DNA of 64,000 nucleotides, from positions 65,651-129,650 of the forward strand of contig NZ_MAEL01000031.1 of assembly GCF_009933335.1 (NCBI RefSeq), in the 5' to 3' direction. Of this stretch, positions 50,715-61,300 are shown piece after piece. Within the stretch, counting starts at the first letter, position 1. Every line of letters starts with the position of its first letter. The notes below the pieces were generated by a model that searched no databases, had not been told where the DNA came from, and saw only the letters and a program-made list of their open reading frames with translations. Source of the stretch: Candidatus Enterococcus willemsii (GTDB lineage Bacteria; Bacillota; Bacilli; Lactobacillales; Enterococcaceae). The position numbers and the translations under genes are program-made.

Positions 50715-52090
50715 AAAAATTTCCAACAAATTTCTTATGGGGTGCCGCGATGTCTGCCCCACAAACCGAAGGACACAGCCTATTGAATGGCAAATCAGCT
50801 TCCACTTGGGATCATTGGTTTGAAACAAATCCTGAAAAATTTAATGCTAACCAAGGGCCAGCGGATACTTCTAATATTTATGAACTATATAAAGAAGATT
50901 GCCAACGGATGGAAGACATTGGCTTAAATTCGATTCGTACATCCATTGCATGGACACGACTATTACCTGATGGCAAAACCTTGAATCCTGAAGCAGTCGC
51001 TTTTTATCGCGATTACTTCCAAGAAATTCGCAATCATGGCGTCGAACCAATTATTAACTTGTTTCACTTTGATATGCCGATGTGGCTGATGGAAAAAGGT
51101 GGCTGGGAGACTCGTGAATCAGTCGATGCTTTTGCTTTCTATGCCAAAACGGCTTTTGAACAATTTGGTGATTTAGTCAGCAAATGGACAACTTTTAATG
51201 AGCCTCTAGTCCACGTAGAATGCGGCTATTTATTCGGTTACCATTATCCAGCAATCGTTGATTTCAAAAAAGCCGTGCAAGTCGGCTATCATACCTTAAT
51301 GGCTCATACGTGTGCAGTGAAAGCTTTTCGAGAAGTCCTTCCTCAAGGCGAAATCGGCATTATTTTAAATATTTCTCCTGCTTATGCTCGTAGTGAATCG
51401 GATGCTGACCAACAAGCCAAATTAGCTTCTGATTTATTAAATACGCGTAGTTTCTTAGACCCTGCGGTACACGGACATTTGCCAGAAGAACTGATTGCTT
51501 TAATCAAAGAAAATGAACTAACACCTGAAACCCAAGCAGAAGATACGCAGTTAATGGCCGAAAATACCGTTGACTTTATCGGATTAAATTACTATCAACC
51601 ACGACGGGTCCAAGCCCCAACGAATCCAGCAAAACCAGCTAAAATGCCAAGTGATTTATATGGTGCTTATGACTGGCCAGAAAAACGCATTAATCCTTAT
51701 CGTGGCTGGGAAATTTATCCTGAAGCCATGTATGACGTTGCAATTATGATGAAAAACGACTACAAAAACATTCCTTGGTTTGTCAGTGAAAACGGTATGG
51801 GCGTGGCAGACGAAGAACGCTTCCTTGATGAGAACGGTATGATTCAAGATGATTACCGCATCGAATTTATGAAAGAACATTTAGATTACTTGCATCAAGG
51901 TATTCAAGAAGGCAGTAACTGTTTTGGTTATCAAACATGGACATTTGTTGATTGCTGGTCTTGGTTAAATGGCTACCGCAATCGCTATGGTTTTTACCGT
52001 GTTGATTTAGACAACCAGTTCCAACGTAGTGTGAAGAAAAGCGGCCTGTGGTTCAAACAAGTTGTACAAGACAATGGGTACACAAATTAA
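50711..52090 (+). CDS. GH1 beta-glycosidase with altered phosphate site
   Basis: A 459-residue retaining glycosidase of family GH1. The acid/base E164 lies in TFNEP and the nucleophile E360 in VSENG. In 6-phospho-glycosidases the sugar phosphate is held by a Ser, a Lys and a Tyr near the C-terminus; aligned here, S417 and Y426 are kept, but the Lys position is N424 (SWLNGYRNRYGF). The substrate may therefore be either a phosphorylated or a free beta-glycoside. There is no signal peptide. It is coupled to the fucosidase gene by a four-base overlap. Confidence 0.88.
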   Translation: MKKFPTNFLWGAAMSAPQTEGHSLLNGKSASTWDHWFETNPEKFNANQGPADTSNIYELYKEDCQRMEDIGLNSIRTSIAWTRLLPDGKTLNPEAVAFYRDYFQEIRNHGVEPIINLFHFDMPMWLMEKGGWETRESVDAFAFYAKTAFEQFGDLVSKWTTFNEPLVHVECGYLFGYHYPAIVDFKKAVQVGYHTLMAHTCAVKAFREVLPQGEIGIILNISPAYARSESDADQQAKLASDLLNTRSFLDPAVHGHLPEELIALIKENELTPETQAEDTQLMAENTVDFIGLNYYQPRRVQAPTNPAKPAKMPSDLYGAYDWPEKRINPYRGWEIYPEAMYDVAIMMKNDYKNIPWFVSENGMGVADEERFLDENGMIQDDYRIEFMKEHLDYLHQGIQEGSNCFGYQTWTFVDCWSWLNGYRNRYGFYRVDLDNQFQRSVKKSGLWFKQVVQDNGYTN

Positions 52091-52102
52091 AGGAGGAACA
52101 TT

Positions 52103-52963
52103 ATGGCACTTGCAGTTTTTGATATTGGTGGTTCAGCTGTCAAACATGGGCTTTGGCACGAGCAAACATTAATGCAACTCAATCAATTCCCCACACCTGC
52201 TACATTTGAAGAATTACAAGTAGCAATGAAACAAGTAATCAACTCTTACCCTGAACCTATAAAAGGCGTCGCTATTAGTGCGCCAGGAGCTGTCAATGTG
52301 GCGCAACGTCGCATTGATGGCATCTCTGCTGTTCCTTATATTCATCATCGCCCCATTTATGATGATTTCGAAGTATTCTTTCAATTACCTGTGACTATCG
52401 AAAACGATGCGAACTGTGCTGGGATTTGCGAAATCGAAATTGGTGCGGGTAAACAGGCACAACAAGCTGTTTTTGTGGTCATTGGAACAGGTATCGGTGG
52501 CGCTATTTTTATCAATAGAAAAATTTATAAAGGTGCGCACTTATTCGGTGGCGAATTTGGTTTAATGCAAAATCGCAATGGCAAAAGCTTGAGCTACAAT
52601 GGTACAGCTGTCAATACTGCTTCACGCTTGTCAGAAACTTTAGGAAAATCGCTTACCGGTAAAGATCTCTTCGACTTAAAAGAAGCTGGTGACCAACTTG
52701 CAACAGATGCATTAAATACTATGTATGACAATCTAGCTGAAGCACTATACAATATCCAAGTTTCAATTGATCCAGAAGTGATTATTTTAGGTGGCGGCAT
52801 TTCTGCTCGTCCAGAATTATCGAATGAACTTCATCAGCGTCTACAAACGTTATTAGCTGATTTTGGCGTCCCTGAGATTATGCCTGAAATTCGTCCTTGT
52901 GAATTTCAAAATAACGCTAATTTAATTGGCGCTGCACTAAACTTTCAAAATATCGTCAACTAA
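52103..52963 (+). CDS. ROK-family sugar kinase without zinc motif
   Basis: A 286-residue kinase with the phosphate loop DIGGSAVKHG, the catalytic Asp in ENDANCAGICEIEIGAGK near residue 105 and VVIGTGIGGAIFI near 128. The zinc-binding CxCGxxGCxE block of glucokinases and of ROK repressors is absent: the segment after the conserved His region reads GGEFGLMQNRNGKSLSYNGT. This is the state seen in beta-glucoside kinases of the BglK type. It probably phosphorylates a sugar released by, or a disaccharide destined for, the GH1 enzyme. It has a strong AAAGGAGG ribosome site. Confidence 0.85.
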   Translation: MALAVFDIGGSAVKHGLWHEQTLMQLNQFPTPATFEELQVAMKQVINSYPEPIKGVAISAPGAVNVAQRRIDGISAVPYIHHRPIYDDFEVFFQLPVTIENDANCAGICEIEIGAGKQAQQAVFVVIGTGIGGAIFINRKIYKGAHLFGGEFGLMQNRNGKSLSYNGTAVNTASRLSETLGKSLTGKDLFDLKEAGDQLATDALNTMYDNLAEALYNIQVSIDPEVIILGGGISARPELSNELHQRLQTLLADFGVPEIMPEIRPCEFQNNANLIGAALNFQNIVN

Positions 52964-53006
52964 AACTTCAAAAGTGACATTTTTTTCAAACTTTATGCTT
53001 AAGACG

Positions 53007-53033
53007 TTAACTTTTTCACATTCAAGCCGATAA
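53007..53033 (+). promoter_or_regulatory. Sigma-28 (SigD/FliA)-type promoter before the chemotaxis receptor
   Basis: TTAA (53007-53010), a 15-base spacer and GCCGATAA (53026-53033). The -10 part differs from the Bacillus SigD consensus GCCGATAT only at the last base, and the spacing is right. It lies 44 bases before the receptor start. Confidence 0.65.
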
Positions 53034-53077
53034 TTTACTCGAAAGTAAAATTTGAATGATGGAAAGGTTGACTATAC

Positions 53078-55132
53078 ATGAAATATAAGCAAAAAAGTAT
53101 TGGAAGATATGTCGCTTTTATTTTGATTTTCACTGCACTAATTCCTGTCCTTGCCATGTTATTTAGTACCCTCCAAAGCACTCTCACTCTATTAGAAGAA
53201 CGCAATACGGATGCCCAATATAGTGCTGCAAATACTATTATGGCAGTGAAAGATGACTTAATGGAGGCAACTGAATATCGAATTGAAACGCTTGAACAAG
53301 GACCGGAATTTCAAGAAGCATTTGATTTACCAGCAATAGCAAAATTACTACAAACTTCTAGTGCAGCAGATAATAACGTTAAATATGCTATTTTCGCAAA
53401 AGAAGATAATTCCTATGCAGAAAGCATTGATTTACCAGCTAACGCAAACTTTATTCCGACCGAGCGCCCTTGGTACCAAAATGCCGTAGCAAATCCTGGT
53501 AAAGTAGTCCGCACACAACCCTATCTCAACGATGGCACGGAAAATGAATACGTGGTGACCTTATCAAAACTAATTACCAATCAAGCAGGTGAAAAAGGTG
53601 TACTTGCAGTTGATGTATCGTATCACACCGTGGATGCGACGATCAAAAATCTCGCTGTTGGTCGTACTGGAGAGATTCTATTTGTCTCTTCTGAAGGAAT
53701 TATTATGAATGCTGCTAACAAAAAAGAAATCAATAAAGATATGTCAAAAGATGCCAATTTTAAAGCCATTAAGCAATCTTCAAAAGACAAAGGATTTGTG
53801 AATGAGCAGAGTAAAAAATATTCCGAAGGCTTTTATTTTGATAAAGGTGGTAAAGGAAGCACCACTTGGGCTCTCGTTACTTGGCAAAGCAATGAATACC
53901 AAGACGAAATCCGTTCCCTTTTAATTACTTCTAGTATTGTTGCCCTCGTAATGATGGCAATTGTTGCCTTAGTTGTTATATTCACTACTTCTTTAGTAAG
54001 AGAAATCGTCACTTCTTTATCTAATCAATTTGAAAAAATCAGCCAAGGAAAATTACAGCTCATCCTACCATCTTCTAAAAAAGAAAGCGGGCGCGGTATT
54101 CGTGGTCTTGCCCATCGATTTATTCGACCAGATGAACAAGGTAACGAAATTCATCAACTTATCGCACGTTACAATCATATGATTCAATCTATTGGTAAGT
54201 TAATTCAACGTGTACAAGGGCAAAGTCAACATGTTGCTACCATGTCTGATTCTTTGCTAGAGTTGTCCAAACAGACAAGTACGGCAACGGAAGAAGTAAC
54301 TGAGACCATCACAGGAATTGCTGAAGTGACTAGTAGCCAAGCAGGTGAAACTGAACAAAGCGTCACCCAAGTCCAACAGTTATCTGATGTTGTCCAAGAA
54401 TTATTGACAAATGTTTCTGATATGAATACGCAATCGCAAACATCTGTTGATACCAATCGACAAAGTGTACAAATAATGGATCAAGTCAGCTCCAATTGGC
54501 AGACAGAACTTTCACAAATGAACGCCTTGATGCAACAAATGACTAGCATGAATACAAATATCCAAAATATTAACCAAATTATCAGTGTCATTAACGATAT
54601 TTCTTACCAAACAAATTTACTTGCTTTAAATGCTTCAATTGAAGCTTCACGTGCTGGTGAATCAGGGAAAGGTTTCGCTGTTGTAGCGACTGAAATTCGA
54701 AAATTAGCCGAACAAAGTAAAGCCTCTACGCTTGAAATTGAACAAATTATTGCTCAAATTCAAGAACAATCCAAAGAAATGGTGAATCAAACATCTCGCT
54801 CATTGGATGGTGGTGAAAAACAATCACAATTAATTAATCAAGCTATCCATTCGTCAAATGAAGTATTTAATCAAAATAATCAATTGTTGGCGAACATTCA
54901 AACGATTCAGTCAGCTACTGATGACATTGTTGCTATTCAACAAGTAGTATTAGAAAACTTAGAGAATATCTCAGCCTCTACTGAAGAAAATGCTGCAGGT
55001 ACCCAAGAAGTTTCTGCTAATGCGGAAGAAGTTCTTGCAACTATGGAAGAATTTATTGGGCATGTCGCAGAATTACAGACTATTTCAGATGATTTACAAC
55101 AATTAACCCGACAATTTGATGTAGAAAAATAG
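53078..55132 (+). CDS. Methyl-accepting chemotaxis protein with extracellular sensor domain
   Basis: A 684-residue transmembrane receptor. Membrane helix 1 spans about 10-32 ([19 protein letters not shown]). The extracellular part (about 33-285) has a dCache-like sensor with [20 protein letters not shown] and GVLAVDVS. Helix 2 spans about 286-310. A HAMP-like region follows, carrying a basic insertion ([20 protein letters not shown]). The signalling tip is [20 protein letters not shown] with [16 protein letters not shown]. It signals to CheA/CheW, so the genome should encode flagella and a che operon. Its position behind the sugar operon may reflect sensing of a related compound. Confidence 0.92.
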   Translation: MKYKQKSIGRYVAFILIFTALIPVLAMLFSTLQSTLTLLEERNTDAQYSAANTIMAVKDDLMEATEYRIETLEQGPEFQEAFDLPAIAKLLQTSSAADNNVKYAIFAKEDNSYAESIDLPANANFIPTERPWYQNAVANPGKVVRTQPYLNDGTENEYVVTLSKLITNQAGEKGVLAVDVSYHTVDATIKNLAVGRTGEILFVSSEGIIMNAANKKEINKDMSKDANFKAIKQSSKDKGFVNEQSKKYSEGFYFDKGGKGSTTWALVTWQSNEYQDEIRSLLITSSIVALVMMAIVALVVIFTTSLVREIVTSLSNQFEKISQGKLQLILPSSKKESGRGIRGLAHRFIRPDEQGNEIHQLIARYNHMIQSIGKLIQRVQGQSQHVATMSDSLLELSKQTSTATEEVTETITGIAEVTSSQAGETEQSVTQVQQLSDVVQELLTNVSDMNTQSQTSVDTNRQSVQIMDQVSSNWQTELSQMNALMQQMTSMNTNIQNINQIISVINDISYQTNLLALNASIEASRAGESGKGFAVVATEIRKLAEQSKASTLEIEQIIAQIQEQSKEMVNQTSRSLDGGEKQSQLINQAIHSSNEVFNQNNQLLANIQTIQSATDDIVAIQQVVLENLENISASTEENAAGTQEVSANAEEVLATMEEFIGHVAELQTISDDLQQLTRQFDVEK

Positions 55133-55134
55133 TT

Positions 55135-55169
55135 AAAAACGGTGGCGCAGTGTTGCGTTACCGTTTTTT
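55135..55169 (+). terminator. Terminator of the chemotaxis receptor gene
   Basis: AAAAACGGTGGCGCA pairs with TGCGTTACCGTTTTT with G-U pairs near the loop, followed by T. Confidence 0.8.
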
Positions 55170-55261
55170 CAATCCATTGTTTACTTTTTGATTGCTTGCT
55201 AACAGCACAACCTATTACCAACAGACAAGCGGAGCGATTTTAAACTAATTTCTGCTTAAAC

Positions 55262-55302
55262 AAAAAAATGACTAGCCGGATTACTCCCGCTAGTCATTTT
55301 TA
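55262..55302 (-). terminator. Terminator of the giant surface protein gene
   Basis: AAAATGACTAGC (55265-55276) pairs with GCTAGTCATTTT across a 12-base loop, with a T-run on the minus strand. Confidence 0.85.
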
Positions 55303-55311
55303 CCTATCTGC

Positions 55312-58300
55312 TTACGATTTTTTCTTGCGTCGTTTTGTAGCAATCACTGCAACACTTGCGATGATTCCTACACCGACTGCTGGTAGGATCCAAGACTGAA
55401 CTTCCCCAGTTTTTGGAAGATCTTTTTTGTTCGTTGGTTTTTTCGGTGTTTCTGGTTTATTTGGTATTGTTGGTTTTGATGCTTTTGGTTTGTGTGTATT
55501 GGTAATAACAAAACCATTTTGCATAGTTCCCGTAATCGCCGCTTCATAACCTTTCACCGTATCTTCTTGGACTGTGTAGTCAATCTTACGACCAGCTTTG
55601 GTTTCAGGTAAGTTTGTGAAACTTCCTTGCCACTGATCTTTTACAGTGATTTGCAAGGTTTGGTTAGTTGCTTTTCCATCGGCAAATAATGTGACTGTAA
55701 TTTCATCTGGACGAATACCGTCTTTATCGTTACCATCATTCCAAACTTTTTTCACATTGACATTCGTTCTACCTGGTGTGTAGCTGTTAGTAATATCGAA
55801 TCCATCGTATGCAATAGAATAATCTACTACTTTTTCTTCTTGGATTGAGTATTGAATCTCTTCTCCATTAGCATATTTTTCAACATTGTTGAATTCATAT
55901 TTCCAATCTGTTGCAGCTGTCACTTCTGTCGTTGCAACGACTTTATTTCCTGCAAGTAAATGCACTGTAATTTCCGTTGCTTGCTCAGTATTGTCCTCAT
56001 GGACCCATGTTTTCTGACCACTGATATCTATACGTTCCGGCTTGCGTGTATTGGTAATATCATAGCCTTCTTCAGCATAGTTAGGCTCCTCATAACCTAC
56101 CACACGATCTTCGACTACTTTGTACTCAATTATTTTACCATTTTTTGTCACTGGTAAATGCTCAAATACAAAGTGCCAATCAGTTTCTGCTGATACTGTT
56201 TGAGAAGTAATTACTTCCTCACCTGTCACATCTGAATACAAATGAACAGTGATTTCATCTGGGCGCTTGCCATCTTGGTTGTCATGGTCATCCCAATGTT
56301 TTGTACCTTCGATAGCTTTCGTCTCTAACGTATTTATAATCATGTCTTTGTCATAAACTGGTTCTTGATAATCTTCAACTTGTTGTTCTTGAACAACATA
56401 ATGAATTTTTTGTCCATTTTCGTACTTCGGTAAGTTCTCAAATGTGTAGAACCATTTGTTGCCATCTTTAGTGACTGTCGCTTCTTTTTCAGTAATTGCA
56501 ACTGCTTGACCATCGACTAATTTCTCAACTGGTACATGAGTATTTTTGCCATCCACTACTTTATTTTTCATTAACTGTAAGCTGATTGACTCTGGACGAG
56601 CATTGAAAACAAGGTTCTCATCGTTCCAAATTTTCGTCATGTTTACAGCCGTTGTCTCGGTTAAGTGGTTGGTGATAGCCATGTCGTATGGTGCATTTTG
56701 TTCCATTTCTCCTGGTTTGTACCCTTTCGTAGCAGTGTTTTCAACTTCTTTGATTTCATAAGTGAACGTCTGACCATCTTGATCAACTTTCGCTAAACCA
56801 TCGATTGAAGTTTTCCAATCACTTGCCGCATTGACAGTTAACGTACGTGTAAATTCATTATCTGTACCTGCTTCTGTTTTACGAGTTAAGGTAAATGTAA
56901 CATCTCCATTGTGTGCTAATACATAGTCTTGGTCATCCCATCGTTTTTCTACAGCAACACTTGTACTATCTAAGGTGTTCGTGATGACTTTTGTTTGCTT
57001 ATCAGAATTGTCAATTGTTGACTCGTAACCGATCACTGCATGTTCTTTTACAGAATAGATATACGGTTCACCTGAACGATTCTTCTCAGCTAAGCCTTCA
57101 AATTTGTAGGACCAACGTTGATCAGAAACTTTTGTTGGCACTAATTTAACATTTTCTTTGAAGATGGTTGGTTTCGACCCTTTGACATTACGGTACAAGT
57201 CGAAAGTAATACTATCTGGTCGGGTACTCTTATCTTGGTTATCTTCCCAGATTTTTTCAACGAGAATATCACCTTTAGCTAGTAATGTATTCGTAATTGT
57301 ACGGTTATCATTTGCTACTTGGCTTTCATACCCTTTTGGTACATCGACTTCTCGCACACCATACGTATATTCTTTGCCTTCATGGTTATGCGTTGGTAGA
57401 CCAGTAATTTTCGCTGACCAAGTATCAGTATCCATTGTGCCTGTCACTTCTGCCTGTTTGCGATTCGTAAATGCCACATCTTCTTCACCATCAATATAAG
57501 GAACAACTTCAAAAATGACCTTATCTGGACGACTTGAACGGTCCGTTGCATCTTGCCATTGTTTTGTGACACTAATTTCTTTGGTTGTATTTAACGTATT
57601 GGTAATGACATATTGCTCGTCTTCCAAATCATACGTTGGTGTATAGCCTTGCAATTCATTCGAAGCAACTTCTCTTGCAACATACGTGAATGTTTGTTGC
57701 CCGTTTTGGTATTGTGGTAACCCAGTAAATTCAGCTGTCCACTCATTGGTTGCATTCAATGTTAATTCGTCTGCATTTAAGCTAGGAATCATGATTTTAG
57801 TTACTCGTTCAAGTGACTGATCCGCAAATTCACGGAATAGTTGAACTTTGATTTCGGACGGACGCGTTGTTTGATAGTAATCTGCATCGTCCCAATCTTT
57901 TCTTACAGAAAGGGATTGATCTGTGATTAATTGATTGTTGACTGTTACTCCTGTTCCATCATCCGTACGTTTATAACCCTTTATTGTTTGTTCAACAACC
58001 GTATAGATAAACGCATCCCCATTGCCATCGTATTTTGGTAAACCAGTAAAGACATGGGCCCAGTTTGGAGCCGTTACATCTCCTTTGATTTCAGCAATAA
58101 TTGGTTCTCCTACTGCATCAAGTGCTGGTTGTCCATTTCGTTGTAGCGACAAGGTAATCGATTCTGGACGCGTACCCGCCGAATTGTTGTTATCTTCCCA
58201 CGTTTTGGTTATATCAACAACATGTGTCAACTCAAGCGTATTAATAACCGTGCGTTGGTCTTCACTATAAGTTGTTGTGTAGCCTTTGATTGAATCTTTA

Positions 58301-61300
58301 GGCACTTCCTGAATCACATATTCCATCGCTTTTCCTTGATTATCTACTTTTGGTAAGTCTTCAAAAGTGACTTGCCATTTGTTGGCATCCTCTGAATCAG
58401 CATTCTTATTCGTTAAAGTCTTCGTAATAGGTTCTGAAACAATTTCTCCATCTTTTTCAGTCACTTTTTGAACAGCCACTAACCCTAAATCTGTTTTGTT
58501 CATCAATTGGAATACTATTTCGTTCGGACGGGTACCAAATGAATTATCGTTATCCTTCCAAACTTTAGTAGCTGAAATTGTTGTTGTTTCAAGTGTGTTC
58601 GTAACCTTACTTGTATCGATGACTGACGTCTGATAACCTGCAACCGGAACTTCTCTAATTTCATATTCATAGACATTATTATACGCATCTACTTTGGCTA
58701 ATTTGCCAAAATTATAGGCCCAATTATCTTGCGCTGTAATGATTTGACGACGGAAGGCTTCTGCTGGGAAGGCTTCATCAGTAGCCAATTTACGATACAG
58801 TTCAATTGTGACCGCAGTTGGTCGTGCACTCATATTTTGTGCATCTTCCCAAACTTTGGTTCCCTTAATCTCTGTGCTGTCTAACGTATTCGTGATGGTT
58901 GTCATTTGTCCCGTTTTGTGAATATCGGTAACAACTGGTTTTTGATATCCGACTGCTTGGGCTTCTTCTGCTTTATAGAAATATTCGTTCCCATCTTTAT
59001 CAACTTCTGGAAGATTCTCAAATGTGTACATCCAATTGGCTTGTGTTTTTTCTTTATCCATTTCAGCAGTCACAAATTGATGGGTTTTATATACATCTGG
59101 TTCATACTGGATAGCTCCATTTTCGTCTTTCACACCACGGTATAACTGAATCGTGATGGATTCTGGACGACTACTTGCATCATTCATATCATTCCAAAGT
59201 TTTTCAATTCCAAACTCATTTTCTTTCAATAACGTATTGGTCACTGTTACTTCGTTATCCTCTTGTGCAATATCTTTACTGTACCAAGCAGGTTTGTCCG
59301 TTTCATCGACTGTATAGCGATATTTTTGACCAAAGCGATTATGCGTTGGTAATTCAGTAAAGACAACTTGCCAATTATCGGCAGCAGTCACTTGTTTTGT
59401 TGTTACTGCTTCTGGCGCCCCCCCTTCAACAGAGCGAGAGAGGTTGAATGTGACGGCATCGGGACGACTATTTTCTTCACCTTTGTCTTGCCATTCTTTC
59501 ATCGCTACCACTTGTGTCGTTTGTAAAGTATTGATAATGTGTTTTACTTCTTGATCTGCAGCAAATTCATAGCCGGTAAAATGATAGCCGTTCGGTACAA
59601 TCTCTTTAACCGTATATAGATACTCTTCATTGGCTTCATTGTATTGAGGTTGGTTGGCAAATTTATAGTGCCATTCAGCGTCCTGATTTGGTTGAATGAC
59701 TTGCGTAGCAATTTTCACTTCATCTTTTTGCCCTTTCACTTTACGATACAATTCAACTGTAATTTTTTCTGGTAAGAATGTCACATCTGTAATTGGTTGA
59801 CGTTTTGCATTCCACCAAATTTTTTGTCCTTTGATTTCAATTGGTGTTTGTAGCGTATTCGTTAATTCACTACCACCCTCGTTACTGCTACTGTGGTAAC
59901 CTTTTACCTTATCTTTTACGATATAAATCAGTTTATTGCCGTCTGCATCGACTTTTGGCAAATCCGTAAAACGATATTTCCCTTCTTTATCCAGATGTGT
60001 CGTAACAGGTTGACCATTTTTTAAGACTGGTTGATCTTCGGCTTCGGTTGCACCTTTGATGAACAATTCCACTTCAACTATTGTTTGGTCAACTGGTCGA
60101 GTTGCGTCTTTGTTATCTTCATCTAACCAGATCTTTTGTCCATCAATTGCTGTTACTTGTAGCGTATTAGTCAGCTCTGTGCCATTCGTATTCGTATAAT
60201 TCTTCGGTACATTCGTCTCCTCAGCAATATACTGAATTTCTTGGCCGTTTTCGTACATCGGCAAATCAGTGAAGGTGTACGTCCACGTATTACCGTTTTG
60301 TACAACTGTTGCTTGCTCTTCTGTCAAATTAGTCACTTGCCCATCCACTTCTTGTTGGACAGGAACATTTGTACCATCAATGACTTTAAATAAATTAAAT
60401 GTAATTTTTTCTGGACGAGTATTGAAGGCATTGTCAGAGTCAAGCCAAGTTTTGTTGATAGTGACATCTTTTAATTCTGTTAATTCATTTTCAATTGTTC
60501 CAGTCGTAATCTTGTCAGTTGTCATTTCTACAGAATTACTTGCTGTATACCCCTTCGGTACTTCTTCTGAAACAATATATTTGAATGGTTCACCATTTGC
60601 GTCGAATTTCGCTACTTTAGCGAATGTGCCTTGCCAGTTGTTACTAGCTTGAACATCCAAGATTTGTTTAAATGATTCATCCTCTTTATAGTTCGTACCA
60701 TCTTTTACTTGACGTGTTAAGATAAACTGCACGCTAGCTGGATGTGTCATATTGTAACCTAAATCATTCCATTTTTTTTCAACAGGAATGTCGACTGAAT
60801 CTAATGTGTTCGTAATATCAACCACGCGACTGTTATCTGTAATATCTACATCGATTGTCGGATTGGTTAGATATCCCTTCACACCTACTTCTTCAACATA
60901 ATAATTATATTTTTCCTTGTTGTTATTAAATTCTGCTAAATCTTTGAAGACTGTTTGCCACTCATTTGTTGCAGATAATTCTCGATCTGCGCCAACTTGG
61001 GTAGCTTGATTTTTGTCTGTTGTATAACGATACAACTTCACAGTAATTTTTTCTGGTTGGATACTTGCATCATTGCCATTGTCCCATATTTTTTTCACAG
61101 AGATATTTCCTGATGGAACAAATGTATTCGTAATAATTGTTTGACCATTTTCAACTACCGGTTCACTCGCAGTATAACCAACTGGTGCATCTTCACGAAC
61201 AACATATTTGTATGCTTTACCTGTTTTATCATGCGTTGGTAAGTCTCTAAATAGACCTTCCCATTTAGGCGTATCTGTATTGCTTAGTGTAATTGGAGGA

